DNA of 64,000 nt. It comes from Psychroserpens sp. Hel_I_66 (GTDB lineage: Bacteria > Bacteroidota > Bacteroidia > Flavobacteriales > Flavobacteriaceae). Positions 34,658-43,893 of the stretch are shown here, in pieces; positions within the stretch are counted from its first letter, which is position 1; every line of letters starts with the position of its first letter. The notes under the pieces were generated by a model. The model had not been told where the DNA came from. It was given only the letters and a program-made list of their open reading frames with translations, and made no database searches. The translations under genes and the position numbers were made by a program. The stretch is from assembly GCF_000799465.1 (NCBI RefSeq), contig NZ_JUGU01000001.1, positions 868,001-932,000 on the forward strand, given 5' to 3'.

Positions 34658-35206
34658 ATGCGATGGCTGGCAAAGTTTATCTATTTCAATTTATTAGGTT
34701 GGAAGATTACAGGAAACACTAATTTTTCACAGGACACAGTAAAAAAAGCAGTTATTATTGCATTGCCACACACAAGTTGGCAAGATTTTTTCATCGGACT
34801 TTTACTTCGGAAAATCACTCGTATCAAAACAAACTTCGTAGGAAAAAAAGAATTGTTTGTTTGGCCATTTGGATATTATTTTAGAGCAGTTGGAGGAGCC
34901 CCTTTAGATAGAACTTCTGGTCAAAATAAAGTAGAAGCGATAGCCAAATTATTTGAAGATAAAGAAGAGTTTAGACTAACTCTGGCTCCAGAGGGAACTC
35001 GCAAAAAAGTAGAAGAGTGGAGAACAGGATTCTACTATATCGCTAAAGCTGCAAATGTGCCAATTATCATGTTTACTTTAGATTTTAAGAACAAACAAAA
35101 CCACATTTCCCAACCTTTTTATCTAACAGAAGATATTGATGCAGATTTTGCAAAAATGAAAGCTTTTTATAAAGGTGTCGTGGGTAAAAAACCGGAGTAT
35201 TCTTGA
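34658..35206 (+). CDS. 1-acyl-sn-glycerol-3-phosphate acyltransferase-like protein
   Basis: A 182-residue PlsC-family acyltransferase, short and without an evident second membrane helix. Catalytic HX4D block LPHTSWQDFF (about 36-45), the FVGKKELFVWPFG segment, VGGAPLDRTSG, and the APEGTRKK block (about 108-115) are all present. It likely transfers an acyl chain to lysophosphatidate or a related lipid at the inner membrane. It follows kdnB by one base, which may mean a role with lipid A-linked lipids, but that is inference. A terminator follows. Confidence 0.85.
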   Translation: MRWLAKFIYFNLLGWKITGNTNFSQDTVKKAVIIALPHTSWQDFFIGLLLRKITRIKTNFVGKKELFVWPFGYYFRAVGGAPLDRTSGQNKVEAIAKLFEDKEEFRLTLAPEGTRKKVEEWRTGFYYIAKAANVPIIMFTLDFKNKQNHISQPFYLTEDIDADFAKMKAFYKGVVGKKPEYS

Positions 35207-35328
35207 TTTTAATTAATATAAAGTCAAGATTTTTGGCATAAATTTTGAATATAATAATATGTAATTAATACTGAAACATAAAGTAAACTTAAGTCCCTAA
35301 AAAGAAACAGCATTAATTATTACAGAAG

Positions 35329-35357
35329 CTACTCTAGAAATAGAGTAGTTTTTTTTT
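35329..35357. terminator. Terminator between convergent genes
   Basis: Stem CTACTCT/AGAGTAG with loop AGAAAT (35329-35348) followed by ten T. It lies about 120 nt after the acyltransferase stop and directly before the end of the convergent NTF2-like gene. Confidence 0.85.
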
Positions 35358-35820
35358 ATATGCCATCCTCATAATTTAACAATAATATATTAGTTTGGGC
35401 ATTTAACTTATTCTTAAAAAAAGAAGTACCTCCTAATAAAAGACCTTTCATGCCAAATGCTTGTTTTGCCCATTTGTGTAGATTGAAAAAATCGGTATGT
35501 TTTATAATTTTATCATCTCTAAATTCAAAATGCGCTCTAACCTTATTATGCACGGGTCTGTTAGTCTTACTAAAAACGTAGCGAGCTTCCCATTTGGCAC
35601 TTCCGATACCATTTTCAAAATCAATTTCTGAATAGTCAATAATAAAATTCTTTCCTTTTTGTGTTTCACATAGCATTCGCCACATGTTTTTTGCATGTTC
35701 GCCTTTTAGAACACCAAAAGCGGGATCTTCAAAAACAACGTCATCATGATAGTTTGAAATCATTGTTTCAGCATCTAAATTGCTAAAAGCTTGGTAAAAA
35801 TTTATTATAGTAGATTTCAT
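35356..35820 (-). CDS. NTF2-like (SnoaL-fold) protein
   Basis: A 154-residue cytoplasmic protein; ATG 35818-35820 is chosen over an upstream in-frame ATG at 35868 because it begins directly with the fold (MKSTIINFYQAFSNLDAETMISNY). The NTF2/SnoaL pattern continues with HDDVVFEDPAFGVLKG, a MWRML helix, IIDYSEIDFENGIGSAKWEARYVFS and HNKVRAHFEFRDDKIIKHTDFFNLHKWA, ending with a tail GMKGLLLGG. This 'limonene-epoxide-hydrolase-like' group is common in Flavobacteriaceae; substrate is unknown. Not similar enough to the secreted gene at 26285 to call them paralogues. Confidence 0.78.
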   Translation of the reverse strand: MKSTIINFYQAFSNLDAETMISNYHDDVVFEDPAFGVLKGEHAKNMWRMLCETQKGKNFIIDYSEIDFENGIGSAKWEARYVFSKTNRPVHNKVRAHFEFRDDKIIKHTDFFNLHKWAKQAFGMKGLLLGGTSFFKNKLNAQTNILLLNYEDGI

Positions 35821-35972
35821 ATTTAAAGATACTAGAATAATCAAATTATCTATACATCTCTGTATCAAAATAATGTAAAAATCGAATTGTTAAGGTTTTG
35901 GTAAAACTGAATCGATCATAAACTAAAGGTTCCTTGTGTACGTAAATACAACATAACAATAAACTTAAATTT

Positions 35973-37013
35973 ATGAATTATTTAAAATCAATTAAACTAT
36001 TATCAATTATTTTGGCAGGATCATTAATATCATACTCTTGTAGTGATGATGATGACGCCAATGGAGGTGGAGGTGATACAGATACATCTGTAAGATTATT
36101 TGCTTCCAATAACTCAAATGGAAACATAACTATTTATGATGTAACCGATCAATCAAGTATTACTTCAAAAACTTTAATTACAACGTCTACAGCTGCAGAC
36201 GGTGTGTATTACAATAGCAGTACAGATGCGGTTATCCAAGCTTCACGTTCTGGATTATCATTAGAAGGATTTAATGATACTACAGATTTATTAAGTGGTG
36301 TTACCGTAGACGTCGATCTATCGGGAACTAACGATATGGATTCTCCAAGGGAGGTTGCTGTTAATGGCAATTTTTACGTGGTAGCCGATAACGCAGATGT
36401 TGATGGAAACGATCTTACTGCTGATGGAAGATTATTTGTTTATGAATTGAACGGTAATGCTTTTACTCTTAGAAACGTTATTACTACAGATTTCAAACTT
36501 TGGGGAATAACATTTATCAACAATAATCTTTATGCTGTTGTTGATGCAACAAATCAATTAGCTGTTTTTAATAGCTTTTTAACGAATACTACAGATGCAA
36601 CTGTTCCAGCATCAAAAACAATTGAAATTGAAGGTATCGTTAGAACTCATGGATTGACTTATGATTCAGCATCTAATGTTATGATCTTAACAGACATTGG
36701 TAGTGCAATGAATACTCAAGATGATGGTGGTTTTCATATTATTGAAAATTTCTCAAATAAATTCTCTAACACAACAGATGGTGGTATTTTAAGTGTAACC
36801 GAGCAAACTAGAGTTTCTGGCGCTTCTACACAATTAGGTAACCCTGTAGATGTTGCTTATGATAGTGAAAGCGAAACAGTATTTATTGCTGAAGCTGGAA
36901 ACAATGGAGGTAGAATTTTAGCTTTCAATAACATAGGTTCTGGAGGAGATATAGCTCCTGCTGTAAATAATAGCTTGGCATCTGCATCTGCTGTTTATTT
37001 ATCAAAAGATTAA
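35973..37013 (+). CDS. Surface lipoprotein with beta-propeller-like body
   Basis: A 346-residue lipoprotein: signal with lipobox ISYSC (Cys 23) followed by SDDDDANGGGGDTD. Ser plus several Asp directly after the Cys fits the Bacteroidota lipoprotein export signal, so it is probably displayed on the outer surface. The body has repeated strands of the kind seen in YncE/NHL-like propellers (VRLFASNNSNGNITIYDV, VYYNSSTDAVIQASR, LWGITFINNNLYAVVDATNQLAVFN, GNPVDVAYDSESETVFIAEAG). No enzymatic motif; ligand unknown. Monocistronic and followed by a terminator. Confidence 0.8.
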   Translation: MNYLKSIKLLSIILAGSLISYSCSDDDDANGGGGDTDTSVRLFASNNSNGNITIYDVTDQSSITSKTLITTSTAADGVYYNSSTDAVIQASRSGLSLEGFNDTTDLLSGVTVDVDLSGTNDMDSPREVAVNGNFYVVADNADVDGNDLTADGRLFVYELNGNAFTLRNVITTDFKLWGITFINNNLYAVVDATNQLAVFNSFLTNTTDATVPASKTIEIEGIVRTHGLTYDSASNVMILTDIGSAMNTQDDGGFHIIENFSNKFSNTTDGGILSVTEQTRVSGASTQLGNPVDVAYDSESETVFIAEAGNNGGRILAFNNIGSGGDIAPAVNNSLASASAVYLSKD

Positions 37014-37035
37014 TAACGATATTTTACATTCGTTT

Positions 37036-37062
37036 AAAGCACCTCTTTGAGGTGCTTTTTTT
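37036..37062 (+). terminator. Terminator after surface lipoprotein
   Basis: Stem AAAGCACCTC/GAGGTGCTTT with a 3-nt loop TTT and a following T run, 23 nt after the stop codon. Confidence 0.9.
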
Positions 37063-37155
37063 ATGGCGTTTAATTATTATGAAACCAAAACACAAGATTA
37101 TACGTAAATAGGAGTATAGTAATAAACCGCTTATAAATATTGCTATGAAAAAGAG

Positions 37156-37184
37156 AAAAGACCATCAGAAGTGATGGTCTTTTT
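37156..37184 (-). terminator. Terminator of the minus-strand aroE/DUF349 side
   Basis: Perfect 12-bp stem AAAAGACCATCA/TGATGGTCTTTT with 4-nt loop GAAG. On the minus strand it ends in TTTT, 33 nt after the DUF349 gene stop. Confidence 0.85.
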
Positions 37185-37215
37185 ATTTATGTGGTATATA
37201 ATATATAATGAAAGA

Positions 37216-39321
37216 TTAATACATATCTTTTATCTTTCTTAACTTATCTTCCCAGATCGTTAAGCCCTTTTTGTGATTGTTTATATTTTTAATCACATCT
37301 TTAACTAAAGGATTACTTTCATCAACATTAGAGAAAAACTGCATATTGTTTTCCAATTGAATGATTTCGCCTTTAATTTCAGTAATCTTCTTTCTTATAA
37401 AATTTTGTTCATTATCCAAAAGTCTTGTGTCGCCTGGTTGAGCTAAATTTTCTAATTTATTTTCAAACTTGATCATTTCAAGTTTAGCTCTGTCCATATC
37501 TAATTTTCCAAATAAAACATCTAAAGCCTTATTGAATTTCCCATCAATATATCTTTTGTTTGATGGTACATGACCTATAGCTTTCCATGCAGCAATCCTT
37601 TCTTTAATGGTAACAAGATCTTTTTTTGAATCTCCCGATAATTCTAAAGCATTAACCTCTTTGAGCAGTATGTTTTTTTTCTCATAAGCCTCCATCAATT
37701 CTTTATTGGCTTCATCACGTTCAGCATGAAGTCTATCAAAAAAAGCATTACAGGCACTCCTAAATTGCTTCCATATTTTATCGCTATCTTTTCGTGGTAC
37801 ATGCCCGATTTTTTTCCAATCGCTCTGTATTTTCTTCATCAAAGAAACTGTCCCAGCCACATCTTCGTTATCCTTATTATCTATTGCAATTTGGATTAAA
37901 GCCTTCTTTTTCTCAAGATTATCATATTGATCTTTCTTTAAACTCTTGTAAAACGAGTTCTTTTGGCGGTTAAATGTTCTAACAGCATCCTTAAATTTAG
38001 ACCAAGTAGCTTCATTTGATTTCTGCGGAACTTTACCTGCATTAAAAAACTCTTCTCTTAAGCCCTCAATGGATTTAATTTTATTTTGCCAAGCTTTATG
38101 AGAACTGGTATCATCATTTGCAATAGCTTCAATTTTAGAAATTATAGCTTCTTTTGCTTCAAGATTTTTTTCGCGCGCTTTATCTAAATCCGCATAATAA
38201 GCTTGACGCTTATCGTGAATTGTTTTTGTAGCATTGCTAAAACGCTCCCAAACCTCTTCTCTGTGTTCTCTACCAACAGGTCCAAGTTCTTCTTTCCACA
38301 TTTTATGTAATACCTGTAATTCTCTAAAAGAACGGTTGATATTATCATCTGCAGCTAATTCTTCGGCACGCTCAATAATTTTTAGTTTTTGATCGAGATT
38401 ATGTTTGAAATCCAAGTCACGCAAATCACGATTTAAATGCAGTACATCATAAAAAACCTCAACTTGGTGGTGGTAAGAATTCCAGGCATTATTATAGCGA
38501 TCTCTTGGTATAGGTCCAGCATTTCGCCATTGTTCCTGTAAATCCTTAAACGTTTTGTAAGTAGTATTTATATTTTCCTCATCGTTGACCAAATCCTTGA
38601 TTTGCTCAATTATTTGTAATCTATTCTCTAGATTTGCCTTGAGATTATTTTCCCTTTGTTTGTAATAAGCACCTAAGTTATTTCTGTAGGTTTTAAAAAC
38701 GCTGTTGAAATGCTTTTTGACTGGAGAAGAATAGTAAAAATCAATTTCATTACCACCTTCACTTAAAAATTCCTCTTTTTTCTCATCTAATAACGCATCA
38801 AATTTAGAATTGAATTCAGATTTTAGATCGTCAACCTGCGATTTTATATTTTGTATTTTATTGTTTTCGAGAAGATTTTCAAACTCTATAGTCAATTGCT
38901 CCATAGACATTGAGGAGTAATCCTTAGACTCTAAGTTGTGACGTTCAGCATTTTCATCGTCCTCTGCATCTTCAGCATTAGATTCATCAATTTCCTCAAC
39001 GTGGGCATCTGCTTTTTTTGTTTCAGCAACTTTTTTGTCTTCACGGTTTTCACCTTCACTGTTTTTAGGTTCCCCATTTTCAGGCTCAAACTCATTTGAG
39101 GTTTCTGCTGGTTCGGGATTTTCTAGTGTTTCGCTTGTGCCGACAGAAGTCTCGTCTTCAGTAACCTCTAGTGGCTCTTTAACCGTTGTGCTTTCTATAA
39201 CTTCGTTTTCTTCGGAAATTTGCTCACTCTCAACGTGTTCAGTTTTGGGCGCTTTAGTAGTTTCGGTAGCTAATTTTTCTTTGTTTCCATCTGCTTCTTG
39301 CAGGTTATCATTCTCAGACAT
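37216..39321 (-). CDS. DUF349-repeat protein
   Basis: A 701-residue, very charged cytoplasmic protein. Residues 1-130 are low-complexity and strongly acidic (many E, T, S). From about 140 on it consists of about five helical DUF349 repeats, each with a W-containing 'W+..G.vPr...d.lW..F+.a...f' pattern: WRNAGPIPRDRYNNAWNSYH, WKEELGPVGREHREEVWERF, FFNAGKVPQKSNEATWSKF, WKKIGHVPRKDSDKIWKQF and WKAIGHVPSNKRYIDGKF. A coiled coil closes it. DUF349 proteins are long, helical and of unproved function, in some bacteria linked to nucleic-acid binding. It lies 80 nt after aroE, at the end of the operon. Confidence 0.9.
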   Translation of the reverse strand: MSENDNLQEADGNKEKLATETTKAPKTEHVESEQISEENEVIESTTVKEPLEVTEDETSVGTSETLENPEPAETSNEFEPENGEPKNSEGENREDKKVAETKKADAHVEEIDESNAEDAEDDENAERHNLESKDYSSMSMEQLTIEFENLLENNKIQNIKSQVDDLKSEFNSKFDALLDEKKEEFLSEGGNEIDFYYSSPVKKHFNSVFKTYRNNLGAYYKQRENNLKANLENRLQIIEQIKDLVNDEENINTTYKTFKDLQEQWRNAGPIPRDRYNNAWNSYHHQVEVFYDVLHLNRDLRDLDFKHNLDQKLKIIERAEELAADDNINRSFRELQVLHKMWKEELGPVGREHREEVWERFSNATKTIHDKRQAYYADLDKAREKNLEAKEAIISKIEAIANDDTSSHKAWQNKIKSIEGLREEFFNAGKVPQKSNEATWSKFKDAVRTFNRQKNSFYKSLKKDQYDNLEKKKALIQIAIDNKDNEDVAGTVSLMKKIQSDWKKIGHVPRKDSDKIWKQFRSACNAFFDRLHAERDEANKELMEAYEKKNILLKEVNALELSGDSKKDLVTIKERIAAWKAIGHVPSNKRYIDGKFNKALDVLFGKLDMDRAKLEMIKFENKLENLAQPGDTRLLDNEQNFIRKKITEIKGEIIQLENNMQFFSNVDESNPLVKDVIKNINNHKKGLTIWEDKLRKIKDMY

Positions 39322-39401
39322 TTCTCAATGTTTTATATGTTAGAAGGCTAAGATACTAACAAGAGGCTGATTTACAAAAAAGAAGTCGTTGTTTAGACTG
39401 C

Positions 39402-40142
39402 TTAAAAGGTTGAATTCCATATTTTCCAAGCTTTTTCTGCTTGAAATTCCAACATTTTGTAACCGTTGCAGGTTTGTGCTCCCTTAGATTTTCCCAATTT
39501 TAAAAACGTTGTTTCACTGGGATTGTAGATCAAATCATACAATAGGTGTTGATCTGTTATGCCATCATAAGGAATATCTGGGGACTCCGCAATATTAGGA
39601 TGGGTCCCGATTGGAGTACAATTTATAACGATAGCGTACTTGCTTAAAATTTCCGAAGAAAGTGTATCATAGGTAAACGTAACACCTGTTTTTTTTGTTC
39701 TTGAAACGTAATCAAATTCGATTTTAAGTTTTTTAAGCGTATATGCAATAGCTTTAGAAGCGCCTCCAGTACCTAGTATGAGTGCTTTTTTGTGATGCGG
39801 TTTTAGATATGGTTTTATGGATTTTTTAAAACCGTAGCAATCTGTATTAAATCCCGTAAGAACACCTTCTTTATCAATTGTAATGGTATTTACAGCGCCA
39901 ATTTTTTCGGCTTTTTTATTTAAGCGATGCAAGTAAGGGATTATTTGTTCTTTATAAGGGATCGTAACATTAAAACCAACAATGCTGTGATTATTGGTTA
40001 ATAGTTTCGGGAATTCTGAAATGTGTTCCAAATCAAAATTCTCGTAGTTGAAAGCCAGTTTCTCATTTTTAAACTTTTCAGTAAAAAATTGTTTTGAAAA
40101 CGAATATGAAATATCCTTACCTATTAATCCTAATCTAAGCAT
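39402..40142 (-). CDS. aroE: Shikimate dehydrogenase
   Basis: NADP-dependent reduction of 3-dehydroshikimate to shikimate in aromatic amino-acid synthesis. The 246 residues begin RLGLIGKDISYSFSKQFF (substrate-binding Ser-x-Ser), with FNVTIPYKEQI (catalytic Lys, about 65), VNTI (near 86), GFNTDCYGF (catalytic Asp near 101), the NADP loop LGTGGASKAIAYTL (about 127-140), NCTPIGTHP and a C-terminal NGYKMLEFQAEKAW. The ATG overlaps the end of the upstream DUF368 gene by 8 bp, so it is co-translated. Confidence 0.95.
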   Translation of the reverse strand: MLRLGLIGKDISYSFSKQFFTEKFKNEKLAFNYENFDLEHISEFPKLLTNNHSIVGFNVTIPYKEQIIPYLHRLNKKAEKIGAVNTITIDKEGVLTGFNTDCYGFKKSIKPYLKPHHKKALILGTGGASKAIAYTLKKLKIEFDYVSRTKKTGVTFTYDTLSSEILSKYAIVINCTPIGTHPNIAESPDIPYDGITDQHLLYDLIYNPSETTFLKLGKSKGAQTCNGYKMLEFQAEKAWKIWNSTF

Positions 40143-41154
40143 GTGTTTTTGTCGTTTGTTGACCGTACCTCTCCAGAGCTAATACTACGATTATGCCCAA
40201 AATTATAAATCCAATGGCGATATAAGTTTCATACTGAAATTCAGGGATAAAACGCTCATAGTTCTTGATGATTTTTTCACCTCTAGAATCTAATAGAAAA
40301 TCACCTTTGATAGTTGTCTTAAAAATTGTTGTTTTCCATGGCCAGACAACGCCCAGCGAACCAACAATAAAACCTATAATAGATGCGGTTGTTATGCTTT
40401 TATAGTTTTTGAGCACGTAGCTTAATACATGTGAAAAAGAGACCAATCCCACGACTGATCCCAAAGTAAATACTCCAAGAACTTTTAAGAGTTTGACTCT
40501 TAATTCGTTTTCAATAAAACTAAAATCTCCTATTATAACTTCGGAAAACGTATCGTAAAGTGCATTAACTGAGTCGACTAAGAGCAGTATGTAATTGCCC
40601 AATAAAATAAGTATGAACGACCCTGAAAACCCAGGAAGAGTCATACCAGAAACGCTTACTATTCCGCAGAAAAAAACAAAAAATAAATTATCATTTTCTT
40701 TGGCAGGATCCAAAAAACTGATGGCAATACCAAGTGAAACACCAATAATTAGAGCGATTACGCTTTTGTAGGTCCAATCATTAAAATCTTTATTTATGTA
40801 ATAGATGGAGCCAATGATCATCCCAAAAAACAAACTCCAAACGTAAAGCTCGTGGGTTTTAAGAAAATAGTCCAAAATTTTAGAAACACTAAAATAACTA
40901 ACAATCATCCCTAAGAATAAGAGTGATAAAAATTTTCCGTTTATATATCTATAAAAGCTTCTAAAACGTCCACTAATGAGAAGCTTGAGCGCGTTTTTAT
41001 TTACACGTTGTAAAGAATAGATAAACTCTTCATAAAAACCAGCAACAAATGCAACAACGCCTCCAGAAACTCCAGGGACTTTATTTGCAGCTCCCATGCC
41101 TAGTCCTTTAATGACCAAGAAAATTTTATCTCCTAAAGTTCTAGTGCTTTGCAT
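40135..41154 (-). CDS. DUF368-family polyprenyl-phosphate transporter, copy 2
   Basis: Polytopic inner-membrane protein (339 residues from ATG 41152-41154; a longer frame begins inside the previous gene). DUF368 proteins have been identified as translocases that return C55-P (undecaprenyl phosphate) to the cytoplasmic side. Inverted-repeat family motifs: GMGAANKVPGVSGGVVAFVAGFYE (about 20-43) and SVSGMTLPGFSGSFILILLGNY in the middle, plus VVGLVSFSHVLSYVLK and a final helix. In copy 2 a lysine (NKVPGVSGG) stands where copy 1 has D (DAVPGVSGG). It is 4 nt after copy 1 and overlaps aroE. Confidence 0.88.
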   Translation of the reverse strand: MQSTRTLGDKIFLVIKGLGMGAANKVPGVSGGVVAFVAGFYEEFIYSLQRVNKNALKLLISGRFRSFYRYINGKFLSLLFLGMIVSYFSVSKILDYFLKTHELYVWSLFFGMIIGSIYYINKDFNDWTYKSVIALIIGVSLGIAISFLDPAKENDNLFFVFFCGIVSVSGMTLPGFSGSFILILLGNYILLLVDSVNALYDTFSEVIIGDFSFIENELRVKLLKVLGVFTLGSVVGLVSFSHVLSYVLKNYKSITTASIIGFIVGSLGVVWPWKTTIFKTTIKGDFLLDSRGEKIIKNYERFIPEFQYETYIAIGFIILGIIVVLALERYGQQTTKTHA

Positions 41155-41158
41155 GTTT

Positions 41159-42151
41159 TTATTTCTTAGAGCCCACTTTCTCAAGAATGAAAATCGTTAA
41201 AAAACCAAATATCATTAATGCGATAGCTTGCCAAACTTGAGCGTCTCCAAGATAAGTATTTGGTAGTATACTTTCTTCTAAAACTGTTTTATAAGTTTCA
41301 AAATCATTAGTTTGCTGTTGGTAGATGGATAGTGTGCCAACATCTGAAATATTAATGAAATCTTCAACATTTCCTGTTTGGTCATCTAATACAGATATTG
41401 TTTTTTTCCAAGGCCATACTTTATTAAGAGATCCGATTATGAATCCAGTGAGCAATGCCATTGTTAGATTATAGTGGCGTTTAAATAACCATTTTAGAAC
41501 ACGACTAAATGTAAGTAAGCCAATTACAGCTCCTGCCATAAAAATAGCGATCTTCTTAATGTCAAAATCATGAAGTGCATCACTTAGAGTTTTGTAAGCT
41601 CCAAGAATAACAAGAATGAAAGACCCAGATATGCCTGGCAAAATCATAGCACAAATTGCAATTGATCCAGCTAAGAATAAAAAATAAGGGCTATTATTTG
41701 CCCCAAGCGATGGAAGAGTAGAGATATAATATGCAGCAATTGCTCCAATTATGAGTGATAATACGATTGGTACAGTCCACTTATTTATTTGCTTGCCTAC
41801 AAACCAAATACTAGCGATTATTAGTCCGAAGAAAAAAGACCAAATCAATATAGGATGTTGTTCTAACAAATATTTTGCAATACGCATAAAAACGACAAAA
41901 CTTACTGCAATACCAGTAAGTAACGCGAGTAGAAAATTCCCGTTTAATTTTGCCCAAAAAGCTTTAAAACCTTCTTTTCTAAGGGTGGTTATGAGTGAAA
42001 AATTGACACCAGCAATAGTGGAGATCAATTCTTCGTATATTCCAGAGATAAGGGCTATTGTTCCTCCAGATACACCAGGAACTGCGTCTGCAGCACCCAT
42101 TGCTATTCCTTTTAATGAGATTAAAAAATAATCTTTAAATGTTCTTTGCAT
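41159..42151 (-). CDS. DUF368-family polyprenyl-phosphate transporter, copy 1
   Basis: A 330-residue membrane protein, paralogue of the next gene. Motifs: GIAMGAADAVPGVSGGTIALISGIYEEL at 14-41 and ICAMILPGISGSFILVILGAYK in the second half, with VIGLLTFSRVLKWLFKRHYN; about eight to nine hydrophobic helices. The ADAVPGVSGG form is the family consensus, so this copy is probably the canonical undecaprenyl-phosphate carrier needed for recycling during peptidoglycan and LPS synthesis. First of a three-gene translationally linked set (copy 1, copy 2, aroE). Confidence 0.9.
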   Translation of the reverse strand: MQRTFKDYFLISLKGIAMGAADAVPGVSGGTIALISGIYEELISTIAGVNFSLITTLRKEGFKAFWAKLNGNFLLALLTGIAVSFVVFMRIAKYLLEQHPILIWSFFFGLIIASIWFVGKQINKWTVPIVLSLIIGAIAAYYISTLPSLGANNSPYFLFLAGSIAICAMILPGISGSFILVILGAYKTLSDALHDFDIKKIAIFMAGAVIGLLTFSRVLKWLFKRHYNLTMALLTGFIIGSLNKVWPWKKTISVLDDQTGNVEDFINISDVGTLSIYQQQTNDFETYKTVLEESILPNTYLGDAQVWQAIALMIFGFLTIFILEKVGSKK

Positions 42152-42319
42152 ATGTTAATGATGTATAACCAAGCGTAAAGGTATGAAATACATCGAGTTT
42201 TTTTAATCTCACGTACTTTTTTTCATCTTAAGAGAACACCTAAAAAATCAAGTTGCTACTGTTATTATGATGTACTTAATAATAGTTGAACGCTTACTAC
42301 TGCTGCGGAAAGTAACAAA

Positions 42320-43723
42320 TTACTTTTTAGCTCCTAAAAATATTTGTTTTACTGAAGGTTTTTGCATCACATTTGGAAATAGCTCTTCAATTATATAATT
42401 GAATTCCTGGTTTAGTAACATACCGTTTTTAAGGTGGTAGTGTCCTTTATTGTGTTCGTGAAGGGTGAAATTTAAACCAGCTAACCGAAATTCTATTTCC
42501 GCAGTATCTGGATAAAACTCTGAAGCTTGAATTAAATTTAAAATAGAGGCTTCGTATTCACCTAAAGTGATCAATACATCTGCTCTAGATAACCAAGTTT
42601 GCAGTTCGTAGTTACCTAAATCTAGTGTCTTTTTAAAACCACGCTCTGCTTCTTCAAGAAAATTGAGGCGTAAGTTTATTTGTGCATAAAGTTTCCAATA
42701 CACTACATTTTCGCTATCAATATTAATCGCTTTATTAATATAATTAAGCGCTTTTTGATAGTTTTTCTGTCTGTTATAAAATTTCGTAATAGCAATCCAG
42801 CCTTTATCTAACAAGGGATCTTCATGAACTGTTTTATAGTAATATTGTACAGCAAGATCATACTTTTCTAATTTGTCGTAACAGTGACCTATTCTAAGTA
42901 AAGCAAATGACGTTGGCTCTTCTAAAGCTAAAGTGATTTTATAATTTTCTATAGCTTCATGATATAGTTTTTTCTTTTCTAATACTTTTCCTTTTTCTAA
43001 ATAGGCTCCAACAAAACTGTCATCAGATATAATGGCAAATTCAAAAGCAGCAAGTGCTTTGTCCTGTTCATTGACGGTTACATATTGGCGTCCCAATTGG
43101 TGCCAAGCGACTTCGCAATAAGGGTTTTTATCTAGATACTTATTTAAAAAGGTAATGGCTTCCTCATTTTCCCCTAAAAAATCATAACAGTAAACAATAT
43201 TGTAAAGTGCCGAATAATCTTCTATATCAATATCTAGACATTTCTTAAAATAGGTTTTAGCATTTTCAAATTGATCTAAAAAAAGATATTCCATTCCAAT
43301 TAGAGCATATAAGTCGCCAATTCCATCATCGTTACTAGATAAGTCTAAAGCAATTAATAAGGTGTGAACTGCTTTTTCATGCTGATCTTGTTTAGAAAGT
43401 ACATTCGCTTTTTGAATATATATTTCTTCATTATCGGGTTCTAAACTGTGGATTGTTTCAAGGATTTTATTCGCTTCATCAAATCTGTTTTCGAGTACAA
43501 AAATTTCAGTTTGAAATAATTTTAAATTGGTAGAAGATGGATGCTGGTCAAGGCCTAGTTTGATCGCTTTTTTTGCTAATACTATTTTTCCTATTTCTAA
43601 ATAGTGATGAATTATATTTTCAAATTCATTAGAATCAAAAAACAAAACATTATTCGTTTTGAGCATTGATTCAAACTTTTTAAGCGAAATATTATTGTTG
43701 TCGTCAGGTAGACCAAACTCCAT
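42320..43723 (-). CDS. TPR-repeat protein
   Basis: A 467-residue cytoplasmic protein from ATG 43721-43723 (an in-frame TTG two codons earlier is less likely). After an N-terminal helix region (SMLKTNNVLFFDSNEFENIIHHYLEIGK) it is built almost wholly from tetratricopeptide repeats, roughly 11, for example AIFVLENRFDEANKIL-like units, DQFENAKTYFKKCLDIDIEDYSALY, DKALAAFEFAIISDDSFVGAYLEKGKVL and YQKALNYINKAINIDSENVVYW. It has no signal peptide. A scaffold role is likely; partner unknown. Common just upstream of the DUF368 pair in flavobacteria as far as I recall. Confidence 0.85.
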   Translation of the reverse strand: MEFGLPDDNNNISLKKFESMLKTNNVLFFDSNEFENIIHHYLEIGKIVLAKKAIKLGLDQHPSSTNLKLFQTEIFVLENRFDEANKILETIHSLEPDNEEIYIQKANVLSKQDQHEKAVHTLLIALDLSSNDDGIGDLYALIGMEYLFLDQFENAKTYFKKCLDIDIEDYSALYNIVYCYDFLGENEEAITFLNKYLDKNPYCEVAWHQLGRQYVTVNEQDKALAAFEFAIISDDSFVGAYLEKGKVLEKKKLYHEAIENYKITLALEEPTSFALLRIGHCYDKLEKYDLAVQYYYKTVHEDPLLDKGWIAITKFYNRQKNYQKALNYINKAINIDSENVVYWKLYAQINLRLNFLEEAERGFKKTLDLGNYELQTWLSRADVLITLGEYEASILNLIQASEFYPDTAEIEFRLAGLNFTLHEHNKGHYHLKNGMLLNQEFNYIIEELFPNVMQKPSVKQIFLGAKK

Positions 43724-43893
43724 AAGCAATTTACATTCTTGGTTTAAATAAAAGTACAGTTATCAATGTTGGAATTAGGTTTTTGAAGTTCAATGTTTTC
43801 AACAAAATAGTTAACAGTTGTTAATTTAGTTGAAATAAGGTGTTTTTACAATCTGAAAATCAAAATGTTACTACAACATTTTATAATTATAAA

